Positions 25,332 to 34,753 of a stretch of DNA of 45,873 bases are shown here, in pieces (the stretch's first letter is position 1; each line of letters opens with the position of its first letter). Source of the DNA: an uncultured Blautia sp. (GTDB lineage Bacteria > Bacillota > Clostridia > Lachnospirales > Lachnospiraceae); the NCBI GenBank assembly GCA_900539525.1, contig UQCM01000018.1, positions 1-45,873 on the forward strand, read 5' to 3'. The notes under the pieces are model-generated. The model had not been told where the DNA came from. It searched no databases and saw nothing but the letters and a program-made list of their open reading frames with translations. The position numbers and the translations under genes are program-made.

Positions 25332-26444
25332 ATGAAGTACAGCGAAGAACAACTGGTGAGGATTGCCAGAAGAGAAAAGAATACAAAGCGCAGTTATCTG
25401 GTGGTGAACCGCCTGCAGGGGAAGCATGTACCGGTCTGTCCGGATGAGGCATTTGCCATGTTTCTGGAGCTGGCGGCGCTGGTCAGGAAGGCGTACCAGG
25501 ATGAGCGGCTTTTACTCATAGGGTTTGCGGAGACGGCGACTGCTATAGGTGCAGCGCTGGCGGTTGAGTTGAATACACTTTATATGCAGACTACGAGAGA
25601 GGAGATACCGGGGGTGGAGTATCTGTATTTTTCGGAGTCTCACAGCCATGCCACGGAGCAGAAGCTGGTGAGGGATGATATAGACCGGGTGGTGGACGAG
25701 ACAGACCGGATCGTATTTGTGGAGGATGAGGTTACGACCGGGAATACGATTTTGAAGATTATTGATCTTCTGGAGAAACGGTATCCCGGAAAATCTGCAT
25801 TCGGGGTGGCATCCCTGCTGAACGGCATGGATGAGAAGGCCTTGAACACGTATGCGGACAGGGGGATCTCTCTTCAGTACCTGGTGAAGACGCAGCATGG
25901 GCGTTATACGGAGATTGCGGGGCGTTACAGGGGAGACGGTGTCTATGTCGAGGCAGATCTGTCGGATCCGGGCGACGGACTGACAGAGCTTACCGTGCCG
26001 GGATGGATGAATGCCCGCAGATGCGTTCTTGCATCGGATTATCGAAAAGCGTGTGAAAATCTGTGGATAAGTATCCTGGAGTGTGGATTTCTCACCGAAA
26101 AAAAGAAGGTTCTGGTGACAGGCACCGAGGAGTTTATGTACCCTGCTCTGTATGTGGCGGAAAAGCTGCAGGAGCAGGGAAAGACAGTAAAATGCCATTC
26201 TACCACGAGAAGCCCTATAGAGGTCAGCAGCGAGGAGGAATATCCTCTGCACAGGCGGTATGAGCTGAGAAGTCTGTATGAGGATGAGAGGAGAACCTTT
26301 CTCTATGATCCTGACCGGTATGACGGTGCAGTGATCCTGACGGATGCACAGAATAACAGCCGGACGGGAATCAATACCCTGGTTCATGCATTGAGATCCT
26401 GCGGAAATGAGGAAATACTTCTGGTGAGGTGGTGTCAGTCATGA
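25332..26444 (+). CDS. Phosphoribosyltransferase with TRSP domain (Ter-locus biosynthetic module)
   Basis: 370 aa, cytoplasmic. The N-terminal type I phosphoribosyltransferase domain (about 1-215) has the PRPP-binding motif IVFVEDEVTTGNTIL (around 126-140). The C-terminal TRSP domain carries the eponymous Thr-Arg-Ser-Pro at 292-295 and a second acidic/Thr-Gly motif, ILTDAQNNSRTGINTLVHAL. Comparative genomics of Ter systems (Anantharaman, Iyer and Aravind, 2012) places this pair of domains in a module proposed to make a nucleoside-like metabolite; the product has not been defined to my knowledge. AAGGAGATC lies 10 bp before the ATG, and the stop overlaps the next gene's ATG as ATGA. First gene of a five-gene operon. 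Confidence 0.9.
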   Translation: MKYSEEQLVRIARREKNTKRSYLVVNRLQGKHVPVCPDEAFAMFLELAALVRKAYQDERLLLIGFAETATAIGAALAVELNTLYMQTTREEIPGVEYLYFSESHSHATEQKLVRDDIDRVVDETDRIVFVEDEVTTGNTILKIIDLLEKRYPGKSAFGVASLLNGMDEKALNTYADRGISLQYLVKTQHGRYTEIAGRYRGDGVYVEADLSDPGDGLTELTVPGWMNARRCVLASDYRKACENLWISILECGFLTEKKKVLVTGTEEFMYPALYVAEKLQEQGKTVKCHSTTRSPIEVSSEEEYPLHRRYELRSLYEDERRTFLYDPDRYDGAVILTDAQNNSRTGINTLVHALRSCGNEEILLVRWCQS

Positions 26445-27556
26445 GAAGTTCATATAAAGAGAAGGATGTCATTCTGCTGTTAAAGGACATTACCGGAATG
26501 GTGGATCCTCAGCCAGCCCAGGAACGGGAGCGGCTGATCCAGTCGGGACGGCATTACTGTGAGATGCTTCCGTTGGAATATGTGCCTACCGAAAAATATA
26601 TGCAGGTATACCGGGAAGCACTGGAGAAGTATGCCGGACCTGTGGCATGTGCCGTGGGAAGGCTGTCAGAGAAAATCATAGAAAAAAGAGGAACATCTGC
26701 TGTACTGGTATCCCTGGCGAGGGCGGGAATCCCCGTCGGGATCCTGCTGAAACACTTTATCGAAAAATATTATCATTTGCAGATTCCTCATTATGCCATT
26801 TCCATTATCCGGGGAAGAGGGATCGATCACCAGGCGATGAAGTACCTGTTACAGCGGTATCGCCCGGAGCAGCTCCTGTTTGTGGACGGATGGATCGGAA
26901 AGGGTGCGATTCTGGGAGAACTGGAAAAGGAGATGCAGCAGTATCCGGGAGTCTTGCCGGAGCTGGCTGTCGTGGCGGATCCTGCCGGTGTGACAGAGCT
27001 GTGCGGAACCCATGAGGACATCCTGATTCCAAGCTCCTGTTTAAACTGTACGGTCTCCGGGCTGATCAGCCGGACCTTTCTGAGAGAGGACATTATAGGG
27101 AAGGATGATTTTCACGGGGCGGTGTACTATGGGGAGCTTTCGGATGCGGATCTGTCTTATGATTTTATTCATGCGATTGAGGCGCATTTTGAAGAGGGAG
27201 AGAGAGGCAGCCGGCGTCTGGACGGATACACAGAAGCGGATGCAGGATGTGTGTGTCTGTCAGCAAAAGAACAGGAAGATCGTACGACAAAGGGGTTCGG
27301 AGTGGATGAGGTAAAGGAGATCGCAGAATATTTTGGCATATCCGATATCAATCTGGTGAAGCCCGGAATCGGAGAAACGACGAGAGTGCTTCTGCGCCGG
27401 GTTCCCTGGAGGATACTGATCGATGATGCATACCGGGAGGATGACGAGCTGGCGCATATCCGGCGGCTGGCAGCAGAAAAGCAGGTGCCGGTCATGTACT
27501 ATCCGTTGAAACATTATAAATGCTGCGGCATCATCAAAAGGATGGCAGATACATGA
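26441..27556 (+). CDS. StiP-family phosphoribosyltransferase/RNA-binding-like protein
   Basis: 371 aa. Members are often labelled cysteine protease StiP, but domain analysis of Ter operons treats them as a phosphoribosyltransferase-like domain joined to a PELOTA-type domain. The N-terminal two thirds shows the PRTase core (TSAVLVSLARAGIPVGILL, and QLLFVDGWIGKGAIL in place of a canonical PRPP loop); the C-terminal part (about 275-371) contains KGFGVDEVKEIAEYFGISDINLVKPGIGETTRVLLRR in shortened form and ends CCGIIKRM. I chose ATG 26441 (ATGA overlap, GAGGTGG 8 bp upstream) over the GTG at 26429. It is translationally coupled to the TRSP-PRTase, so the two probably act on the same substrate. Confidence 0.88.
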   Translation: MRSSYKEKDVILLLKDITGMVDPQPAQERERLIQSGRHYCEMLPLEYVPTEKYMQVYREALEKYAGPVACAVGRLSEKIIEKRGTSAVLVSLARAGIPVGILLKHFIEKYYHLQIPHYAISIIRGRGIDHQAMKYLLQRYRPEQLLFVDGWIGKGAILGELEKEMQQYPGVLPELAVVADPAGVTELCGTHEDILIPSSCLNCTVSGLISRTFLREDIIGKDDFHGAVYYGELSDADLSYDFIHAIEAHFEEGERGSRRLDGYTEADAGCVCLSAKEQEDRTTKGFGVDEVKEIAEYFGISDINLVKPGIGETTRVLLRRVPWRILIDDAYREDDELAHIRRLAAEKQVPVMYYPLKHYKCCGIIKRMADT

Positions 27557-27627
27557 GGAGAAGAGATATCCCTGTGGTCTGTGCAGGGAAAGATACAGAA
27601 CTGCTGAGGTGTTAAAAGGAGATCAAG

Positions 27628-28620
27628 ATGAAAAATGCAATGGAGTGCTACAGTGTAGGTGCCCTCTTATACTGTCCTGCAAATCGGGAGGGAGCCGCAC
27701 AGTCAATCATTCGGCAGAAATTCGGAGACAGGTTCTCTCTGGCTTTCTGTCTGGAGGATACGATCGGAGATTCTTCTGTAACAGAAGCAGAGGAGAATTT
27801 GAAGAATACACTGGAAGAGATATACCGTGCCGCGCAGTCAGAGTCCTTCTATCTGCCGAAAATCTTTATCCGGGTGAGAAGCTGTGAGCAGATTTCCCGT
27901 CTGATGAAAGCCTTCGGGACTGCATCAGAGCTGATCAGGGGATTTATTCTTCCGAAGTTCTCTATGGAAAATGCAGATGCGTATATTCATACGATGGTAA
28001 CACTGAATGAGAAGTCGGACAGAAGAATCTATATGATGCCCATTTTTGAAAGCCCGACGATCATTGACCTGAGAAACCGATATGAGATTCTTTATGGACT
28101 GAAGGAGAAACTGGACCGGGTGGAGGAACTGGTGCTCAATATCCGGGTAGGCGGAAATGATCTGTGCCATATGTTTGGCTGCCGACGCCACAGCAATGAA
28201 TCGATTCACCGGATCTCACCGATTGCGGGCATATTTGCAGATATCATTACCGTTTACGGAATGGATTACGTCGTATCCGGCCCGGTATGGGAGTATTATG
28301 ACGGTCCCGGCTGGGATGACGGGCTTTGGCAGGAACTGGCAGATGACAGGCTGTGTGGATTTGTGGGAAAAACCGTGATACATCCCAGGCAGATCGGGCT
28401 TGTCAACCAGGCATACCAGGTCTGCCGGAAAGATCTGGAGGATGCCAGGAGGATTCTGAACTGGGATACTTCCGCTTCCTCCCTTGTTTCCGGGAGTATG
28501 GCCGGTGAGCGGATGAATGAATATAAGACACATGCGAACTGGGCAAAGCGAATCCTGCTCATGGCGGAAACGTTCGGGGTGGCAGAGCAAAGTCCTGCGG
28601 TTTTGCATATAGGAGAGTAA
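27628..28620 (+). CDS. CitE/HpcH-like C-C bond lyase of the Ter biosynthetic module
   Basis: 330 aa, TIM-barrel aldolase/lyase related to the citrate lyase beta subunit and HpcH/HpaI aldolases. Recognisable blocks are FCLEDTIGDSSV near the N-terminus, FIRVRS, FILPKF, MPIFESPTIID and LNIRVGGNDLCHMFG, plus the C-terminal KTVIHPRQIGLVN that contains a typical CitE-like HP motif. Acidic residues in ESPTIID and GNDL are the expected Mg2+ ligands. Within the Ter module it would make or break a carbon-carbon bond in the metabolite precursor. AAAAGGAGATC precedes the ATG; a 71-bp gap from the StiP gene has no hairpin, so the operon continues. Confidence 0.88.
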   Translation: MKNAMECYSVGALLYCPANREGAAQSIIRQKFGDRFSLAFCLEDTIGDSSVTEAEENLKNTLEEIYRAAQSESFYLPKIFIRVRSCEQISRLMKAFGTASELIRGFILPKFSMENADAYIHTMVTLNEKSDRRIYMMPIFESPTIIDLRNRYEILYGLKEKLDRVEELVLNIRVGGNDLCHMFGCRRHSNESIHRISPIAGIFADIITVYGMDYVVSGPVWEYYDGPGWDDGLWQELADDRLCGFVGKTVIHPRQIGLVNQAYQVCRKDLEDARRILNWDTSASSLVSGSMAGERMNEYKTHANWAKRILLMAETFGVAEQSPAVLHIGE

Positions 28621-28660
28621 CTGTTCTGAACAGCTGCGGAAAATCATTGAGGTGAAACAG

Positions 28661-29788
28661 ATGAATACTTTATTTTGGAAAAAGAATCCTTATGATATGG
28701 AATATACAGATGCTCTGTTTTTGCAGAGAGTGATTGAAAATGCAGTATTCCAGTATGATCATTGTGAGCAATACCGCCAGATTTTAAAGAGCAGGGGATT
28801 TTCGCGTGAAAAGATCCTGCAGATGAAGTCCCCTGCGGAGCTGCCGTTTCTTCCGACCCTGTATTTCAAGCATCACAGGCTCCTGTCTGTGCCGGAGAAG
28901 AAGCTGAAGCTGAAAAGCACATCTTCCGGCACCAGCGGGAATAAGAGCTTTGTGGGATTTGATCTGAAAAGCCTCCGGGCAGGGCTTGGCATGGTGCTTA
29001 CCATTGGCAGGAGGCATAAGCTGCTTTCACCGGTTCCCTGTCATTTTGTGGTACTGGGGTATCAGTACCACAGACATGCAGATGCAGCTATCATCAAATC
29101 TTCCTATGGTTTTACCTGGTTTGCACCTGCTTTGTCAAGGACCTATGCGCTGGCATACAAAAACGGGGAATATGTCCCACAGTTTGATCATGTGAAGGAC
29201 AGACTCATCCGGCTGAGTCGTCAGCATTTTCCGGTCAGGATCACTGCATTTCCATATCATGCCTGGTGTCTGCTGAGTAAAATGAAGGAGGAGGGAATCT
29301 TTCTGAAGCTTCCCAAAGGCTCTGTCATATCTTTCGGGGGAGGATGGAAACAGCATTTCTCAGAAAGAGTGGATAAAGAGACCATGTATCAGCTTGTCTA
29401 TGATGTGCTGGGAATTGCCGAGGATCACTGTTGGGAATTCTTTTCTGCCGCGGAGCATCCGGTGCTGTACTGTGCCTGTCCCAGACACCACTTTCATGTG
29501 CCGAACTACAGCCGGGTCATTATCAGGGATGTGGACACCTTTGAACCGCTTCCAAATGGAAAGGCGGGGCTTGTCAATCTGATCACACCCATGGTTAACA
29601 GTACGCCGATCGTCAGCATCATGACAGATGACCTGGGAATTCTGCATGACGCTTCGGAATGTGACTGCGGGATAGCGACACCGTATCTGGAAGTGCTGGG
29701 GCGTGTGGGAGTCGAGGATATCACTACCTGTGCCGCCGGTGCGGAAAATATGCTGAAAAAATATTCGGAAGGTGGTGCAGGACGATGA
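28661..29788 (+). CDS. LuxE-like acyl-activating (acyl-protein synthetase) enzyme
   Basis: 375 aa. LuxE-family proteins use ATP to form an acyl-adenylate and transfer the acyl group to a cysteine. Seen here: the nucleotide-binding loop SSGTSGNKS (about 87-95) and the block SFGGGWKQHFSERVDKETM that is conserved across the family; the C-terminal third (EFFSAAEHPVLYCACPRHHF) contains cysteines that could carry the acyl group, and DDLGILHDASECDCG follows. Start at ATG 28661 with TTGAGGTG 8 bp before; the GTG at 28652 overlaps that ribosome binding site. ATGA overlap with the next gene couples it to a LuxC-like reductase. No luciferase gene is present, so the pair serves something other than light. 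Confidence 0.87.
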   Translation: MNTLFWKKNPYDMEYTDALFLQRVIENAVFQYDHCEQYRQILKSRGFSREKILQMKSPAELPFLPTLYFKHHRLLSVPEKKLKLKSTSSGTSGNKSFVGFDLKSLRAGLGMVLTIGRRHKLLSPVPCHFVVLGYQYHRHADAAIIKSSYGFTWFAPALSRTYALAYKNGEYVPQFDHVKDRLIRLSRQHFPVRITAFPYHAWCLLSKMKEEGIFLKLPKGSVISFGGGWKQHFSERVDKETMYQLVYDVLGIAEDHCWEFFSAAEHPVLYCACPRHHFHVPNYSRVIIRDVDTFEPLPNGKAGLVNLITPMVNSTPIVSIMTDDLGILHDASECDCGIATPYLEVLGRVGVEDITTCAAGAENMLKKYSEGGAGR

Positions 29789-31077
29789 TTTTATTTGATG
29801 GAAAAATGATGCCGGATGAGGCATTGGATGAGGTGCTGGACGGGCTGCAGGAGCATTGTATCCGTACGATTGAAGGACACCGGATCACGGCAGCGGAGGT
29901 GATCGAAGCCTGCGGGATTCTGGCAGAGAGAATAGAGAATGGCTTTTATGATCATGTGCTGGAGCCGCTTTTGCGGAAAGGGGTTTTTACAGAAGCACAG
30001 CTGCAGGAGGCGATCCTGTTTTTTGACCGGGAAAATCTGCAGTACCGGTATGAGACAGAGCTTGGCGGAAGGATGGAAAAAATGGAGGATCTGATACCGC
30101 CTCATCTGGAGAAAAAGACGGAGGGACGCCATCGTATTTGTGTACCCCTGGGTATTTTGTTTCATATGGCTGCGGGAAATGCTGAGGGACTTCCTTTTTA
30201 CAGTGTGATCGAAGGGCTTCTTACAGGAAATGTAAATATCCTGAAACTTCCATCGGCAGATGATGGGCTGTCGGTTCTTTTGCTGAGGGAGCTGATCACA
30301 GTCTGTCCAAAGCTGGCAGCCTATATAACGGTATTTGATCTTTCATCTGCCCGTATAGAAATTCTTCAGAAACTGGGGAAACTGGCGGATGCCATTGTCG
30401 TGTGGGGCGGTGATGATGCGATCCGGGCGGCGAGAGCCATGGCAGATCCGGAGACGCAGATCATCAGCTGGGGACATAAGCTGAGCTTTGCTTATGTGAC
30501 ACCTGAAGTATCTGACGGGGAACTTTGCCGGCTGGCAGCACACATCTGCGCCACAAACCAGACGCTGTGCAGTTCCTGCCAGGGTCTCTTTGTAGATACA
30601 GAGGACAGAATGGTACAGGAGCAGATGGGGATGCGCTTTCTTGCACTGCTGGAAGAAGAAAATGCCAGAAGCAGCAGCCTGCATATGGGGATCCGCGGGA
30701 AGATAAGTATCTCCCTCTACAATGAAGAACTGGAAAGTATTCATAGCCATCGGAAGATTCTAAGAGGGAGAGGAGTCAGTGTGATCCTCTCTGAAGATCA
30801 TGAGCTCGAATTATCGCATATGTTCCGGAACTGCTGGGTAAAACGGCTTCCGAGACAGAAAATCATTTCTGCACTGAAGCCATACCGGGGACATCTGCAG
30901 ACAGCCGGACTGCTATGCCCGGAATCCGACAGGGCCCATTTGGAAGAACAGCTATGCAAGGCCGGAGTTGTGCGAATTACCAGAGCCGCCCATATGTCAC
31001 GCATGCTGCCGGCTGAAGCCCACGACGGGGAGTCTGTGCTTCGAAGGTACAGCAGGATTGTGGAAATGGATATATGA
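29785..31077 (+). CDS. LuxC-like acyl-CoA/acyl-protein reductase
   Basis: 430 aa, aldehyde-dehydrogenase-fold LuxC family; reduces an acyl thioester to an aldehyde with NADPH. The cofactor-side blocks PLGILFHMAAGNAEGLPFYS and NVNILKLPSADDGLS are well kept, AIVVWGGDDAIRA follows, and the active-site region is CATNQTLCSSCQG with Cys262 or Cys265 as the likely nucleophile. It overlaps the LuxE-like gene by ATGA, as in lux operons where the two proteins form a complex. It ends the first operon: a new promoter follows at 31133. In the Ter setting it could reduce or transfer a fatty-acyl or amino-acyl group belonging to the metabolite; this is inference. Confidence 0.88.
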   Translation: MILFDGKMMPDEALDEVLDGLQEHCIRTIEGHRITAAEVIEACGILAERIENGFYDHVLEPLLRKGVFTEAQLQEAILFFDRENLQYRYETELGGRMEKMEDLIPPHLEKKTEGRHRICVPLGILFHMAAGNAEGLPFYSVIEGLLTGNVNILKLPSADDGLSVLLLRELITVCPKLAAYITVFDLSSARIEILQKLGKLADAIVVWGGDDAIRAARAMADPETQIISWGHKLSFAYVTPEVSDGELCRLAAHICATNQTLCSSCQGLFVDTEDRMVQEQMGMRFLALLEEENARSSSLHMGIRGKISISLYNEELESIHSHRKILRGRGVSVILSEDHELELSHMFRNCWVKRLPRQKIISALKPYRGHLQTAGLLCPESDRAHLEEQLCKAGVVRITRAAHMSRMLPAEAHDGESVLRRYSRIVEMDI

Positions 31078-31132
31078 CTTGTGAACAATTACCCGCAAAG
31101 TGTCAGCAATCTTTTCTTGATAATCCATTATG

Positions 31133-31161
31133 TTGCGAAAATTCTATAAACGTGATATAAT
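31133..31161 (+). promoter_or_regulatory. Promoter of the second Ter-locus operon
   Basis: TTGCGA (31133-31138), exactly 17 bp, and TATAAT (31156-31161), 41 bp before the YceG gene. It makes the effector genes separately expressible from the biosynthetic genes. Confidence 0.78.
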
Positions 31162-31201
31162 GACTGGCATGTAACTACAGGATATGTCAGGGTGAAAATC
31201 C

Positions 31202-33475
31202 ATGTTTGAACACAGGAAAATTCAGAATTTAAATGATTTTTTTACAGAACTTGATAAGCGGCGTGAGAAAGGGGTCTATTTCTATCGAATCAATGGCTTT
31301 CATGAAGAGATTGACCGCTTTATCCGGAGGTATTACGAGGCGGCGAGGACATCTGGCGTCATCATTGAAGGCAGGATACCGAATCCAGATGGGGGGAATC
31401 TTTCTTATTACAGTGAGATCATGGGAATGGATTTCCAGATGAGCATGGGATTTCTCACTTCCAGCTTAAAGAAATGGCTGCCCAGAATGAAGGAGCTTCA
31501 GCGCAATCAGGTGGCAGGTGCGATCTATGATCTGCTCGACACCCTTCGAAGAGCCGGAAAAAATGAAAATATGCTGAAAAACGCCTATATCAAATTTATG
31601 TGCTGGCTGTATTATAAGTTTGAGCGCATCGTAAACCGGCTGGGGGAGAATCCGCTCCCTAAGATTTTGTATGAAGGGGAAATCAGTAACTATGAACTGA
31701 TGCTGATCTCGATCCTCTCTCATGCAGGCTGTGATGTGGTGCTGCTGCAGTACCGGGGGGATGCAGATTATTTAAAGCTGGATCCGGAATCGGCTCTGTC
31801 CGATGAACTGAAGCTTCCGGGAATGACGGTCTTTCCGCAGAATTTTAATCTGAAATGGCTTCGGGAAGACATGCAGAGGACCCTGAAGTATGAAAGGCTG
31901 TATGGCACCATGCCTTCGGTTACGAACTGTACGAATGCATGGATCGAGGGAAAAGGACTTGAGGATATCAGGAAACCGGCTGCGGGCAGAGGAAGTGATC
32001 CATCCTTTTATTATAACTGTTTTTGCAGGATCACCGGTGTGGAGGACAAGCTGACGTATCTGAATGAACTGTATCAGTTTCAGATGGAGCTTAAGAACAG
32101 CGGACGTAAGCTCGTTATTGTGGATGGGGCGATTCCGGCGCCCGGCATGGACGAGATTGGAAGGATCAACCGGAGAAATTACCAGACACAGGATCAGATG
32201 CTGGCAGACTTGTTACTGAATCTGAGAAGCATTTCGAATATGGAGCTGCAGCGCATCCTGACAAAAGCATTCCTTGATATCATGCTGGAAGAAGCAAAGC
32301 TTCCGGGGATGAACCTGAACAGGCTGATGAATAAAGCAGTGTATCTGCTATGCTGGATCAGGAGATATCAGACGGCACTGTTTGCTGACTGGCATATGCC
32401 GCAGATCGGCTGCCTGATCCATATGGGCGGCTGCAGGAATGACAATGAAGCCCTGTTTTTAAGATTTCTTGCAAGGCTTCCGGTGGATGTGCTGGTTCTG
32501 GTTCCGGATCTGAATGCGACATGCTGTCTGAAGGATCCGATGCTGTATGAACTTCATCATCCGGATTCACTGAAGGTGGACAGATTTCCGCAGGAAAATA
32601 CAGATCTTCATATCGGAACAGTGGCCTATCACGCGGAGCGTGAGCTGGATACGCTGATGTATCAGGATTCGGGCATATACCGGAACCAGCAGTATGGAAA
32701 GGCGAACGCGGTGACTCTGCAGACCATGTATGAGGAGATCGCACTTCTCTGGAAGGAGGAAGTGAAATACCGGCCGAATTTCAGTACGGTGGATGATGTG
32801 GTGAACATACCGGTGATCTTTGCGAAGGTTTCCGGTGTGAAGGATGCCCAGGTGGGCAGGTACTGGTCTGAGATCCGGGCGATGATCACCGAAGATACCT
32901 TTGTGGTGAAGAATGTGCCGTTTATTGAACCGACAGCGCCCAACCCCATGAAGAGCCATGCCACAGAGTTTTTTAAAAACGGAAAGGTGCAGAAGGCAAA
33001 GATCAGGGCGCACAGGGATTATCCCTATGCATTCCTCCGGGAGGATATGCAGGAGCATATGCTGACAAAGCTGCAGCAGCTGATCGATCAGAGGCTGATC
33101 AGGGGGACATTTGAAAACGGTACAGAGTATACGATCGTATCGACAGTGCTGAATTTAAAGAAAGAGCTTGTCCGGATGCTGCAGAGGTTTGATTTTACAA
33201 AGAAGAACCCAAAGCTGGTTTATATTCATACAGGGGAGAAGATGATCTCCCTGGAGGATTCCATACTTGCGGCTTTTCTGAATATGGTGGGATTTGATGT
33301 TGTTTTCTTTGTTCCTACCGGCTATCAGAGTGTGGAAAAATATTTTAACAGGAAGCGGATGGAAGAGCATCAGATCGGGGAATATATGTATGATCTGCAG
33401 GTCCCGGATTTTGGTAGTATTTCATCGAATACACGTCCTACATGGCGGGATAAGATTTTTAAGAGAGGTACATGA
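31202..33475 (+). CDS. yceG: YceG-family component of the Ter biosynthetic module
   Basis: 757 aa, no membrane segments. It matches the Bacillus subtilis YceG type, a family described only as a putative component of the Ter biosynthetic module; the fold and reaction are not known to me. Visible blocks include the N-terminal FFTELDKRREKGVYFYRINGF region, a middle segment with CWLYYKFERI and an LISILSHAGCDVVLLQYRGD strand, a Rossmann-like VDVLVLVPDLNATCCL stretch, and a C-terminal part with LVYIHTGEKMISLEDSI and a second VVFFVPTGYQSVEKYFN strand. AGGGTGA precedes the ATG. The stop overlaps the telA start region, as in Bacillus where yceG and yceH are neighbours. Confidence 0.88.
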   Translation: MFEHRKIQNLNDFFTELDKRREKGVYFYRINGFHEEIDRFIRRYYEAARTSGVIIEGRIPNPDGGNLSYYSEIMGMDFQMSMGFLTSSLKKWLPRMKELQRNQVAGAIYDLLDTLRRAGKNENMLKNAYIKFMCWLYYKFERIVNRLGENPLPKILYEGEISNYELMLISILSHAGCDVVLLQYRGDADYLKLDPESALSDELKLPGMTVFPQNFNLKWLREDMQRTLKYERLYGTMPSVTNCTNAWIEGKGLEDIRKPAAGRGSDPSFYYNCFCRITGVEDKLTYLNELYQFQMELKNSGRKLVIVDGAIPAPGMDEIGRINRRNYQTQDQMLADLLLNLRSISNMELQRILTKAFLDIMLEEAKLPGMNLNRLMNKAVYLLCWIRRYQTALFADWHMPQIGCLIHMGGCRNDNEALFLRFLARLPVDVLVLVPDLNATCCLKDPMLYELHHPDSLKVDRFPQENTDLHIGTVAYHAERELDTLMYQDSGIYRNQQYGKANAVTLQTMYEEIALLWKEEVKYRPNFSTVDDVVNIPVIFAKVSGVKDAQVGRYWSEIRAMITEDTFVVKNVPFIEPTAPNPMKSHATEFFKNGKVQKAKIRAHRDYPYAFLREDMQEHMLTKLQQLIDQRLIRGTFENGTEYTIVSTVLNLKKELVRMLQRFDFTKKNPKLVYIHTGEKMISLEDSILAAFLNMVGFDVVFFVPTGYQSVEKYFNRKRMEEHQIGEYMYDLQVPDFGSISSNTRPTWRDKIFKRGT

Positions 33476-33477
33476 TT

Positions 33478-34623
33478 ATGGGATTGGATTTTACGAAAGC
33501 GGCGTCTGTGCAGTCTTCGGTTACCACTGTTCCGGATACGAAAAATGAAGTAGCCGTGGTGGAGCAGTATGATATTGTGGCTGACAGACAGCAGATGAAT
33601 GAAACACTGGTCAATTCGGCAGAGGTGGATGCACTGGTAAGTACCATTGAGATCGACAATCTGGAGACGATCGTATCCTTCGGTGCAGAAGCGGCGGAGG
33701 AGATTTCAAAGGCTTCCGATGTGGTACTTAACAGCATGAATATGTCGCAGCTGGATGATTCCAGTGAGATGCTGAACACACTGGCAAAGATCATGTCGAA
33801 GTTTGACATTGAAGAGATTAAGGAAAATCCGGGTCTGTTCTCCCGGCTGTTCGGAAATATGAGGAAACAGCTGGAAAAGATCCTGGACAAGTATCATACC
33901 ATGGGAGACGAGGTCGATAAGATCTATGTTCAGCTGAAACAGTACGAATCAGAGATTAAGCAGGCCAACCGCAAGCTGAATCAGATGTTTGACGCAAATG
34001 TGGAATATTATCACGAGCTGGTAAGATATATACTGGCAGGTGAGCAGGGATGCAGAGAGCTTGAGGAGTATATTGCAAAGAGACAGGCAGATATGGAAGC
34101 CACCGGCGACAATTCCATACAGTTTGAGATCACCAGCCTTCAGCAGGCGCTGATGATGCTGGAGCAGAGGACACAGGATCTGCGGACTGCAGAAAGTGTG
34201 GCCATGCAGTCGATTCCGATGATCAAGACGATGGAATTTACGAATATGAATCTGGTACGGAAGATCAATTCCGCCTTTATCATCACACTGCCGGTATTTA
34301 AGCAGGCACTGGCACAGGCGATCATGCTGAAACGCCAGAAGGTACAGGCCGAGGCCATGTCCGCTCTGGATCAGAAGACCAATGAGCTGCTGATCAAGAA
34401 CGCTAAAAATACCGTAGAGCAGTCCAAGATGACGGCAAGGATGGCTGCAGGAAGCTCGATCAAGATCGAAACGCTCGAGACCACCTGGAGAACCATCGTA
34501 AACGGCATCGATGAGACAAAACAAATTCAGGAAAATGCAAGAAAACAGCGCCTTGAAGACCAGGCACGCCTGGAAAACATCAAACGCGAATTCAACAGCA
34601 GATATGCTGTTCCCAAGCATTAA
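33478..34623 (+). CDS. telA: TelA/YceH-family toxic anion resistance protein
   Basis: 381 aa, cytoplasmic and almost wholly alpha-helical with long coiled-coil stretches (about 120-250 and 335-375). Family motifs: ENPGLFSRLFGNMRKQLEKILDKY in shortened form near 115, QTRTQDLRTAES-like EQRTQDLRTAESVAMQSIPM, and an ATTWRTIVNGI-like block near 335 (LETTWRTIVNGIDETK). TelA proteins accompany TerD in tellurite and stress-resistance operons; they are thought to act in a membrane-associated complex, mechanism unknown. I chose ATG 33478 (AGAGAGGT about 8 bp upstream) over 33472, which overlaps the yceG stop as ATGA. A 130-bp gap with several hairpins separates it from the TerD genes. Confidence 0.92.
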   Translation: MGLDFTKAASVQSSVTTVPDTKNEVAVVEQYDIVADRQQMNETLVNSAEVDALVSTIEIDNLETIVSFGAEAAEEISKASDVVLNSMNMSQLDDSSEMLNTLAKIMSKFDIEEIKENPGLFSRLFGNMRKQLEKILDKYHTMGDEVDKIYVQLKQYESEIKQANRKLNQMFDANVEYYHELVRYILAGEQGCRELEEYIAKRQADMEATGDNSIQFEITSLQQALMMLEQRTQDLRTAESVAMQSIPMIKTMEFTNMNLVRKINSAFIITLPVFKQALAQAIMLKRQKVQAEAMSALDQKTNELLIKNAKNTVEQSKMTARMAAGSSIKIETLETTWRTIVNGIDETKQIQENARKQRLEDQARLENIKREFNSRYAVPKH

Positions 34624-34631
34624 GAATAAAT

Positions 34632-34733
34632 GCTGCGAAGCAGCGGATAGTTGGCGCAGCCAACGGGTCTGTGGCCTGCTGTTCTGAAAAGTGGAGATAG
34701 AATGAAAAAGCAGATATTGCAGGCTGGCCTGCA
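34632..34733 (+). promoter_or_regulatory. Run of small hairpins between telA and terD
   Basis: Three perfect stems in 100 bp: GCTGC-GAA-GCAGC (34632-34644), GTTGGC-GCA-GCCAAC (34650-34664) and TGCAGGC-TG-GCCTGCA (34718-34733), the last 20 bp before the terD start. None has a proper T tract. They may process or stabilise the mRNA so that TerD is made in excess over the upstream proteins, or be a degenerate repeat. Confidence 0.55.
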
Positions 34734-34753
34734 TATATGAAGGAGGAGAGAAT

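Noticed and set aside
28661..31077. Bioluminescence (lux) genes
   Set aside because: No luxA/luxB-type luciferase or luxD transferase is present; only the acyl activation and reduction pair is.
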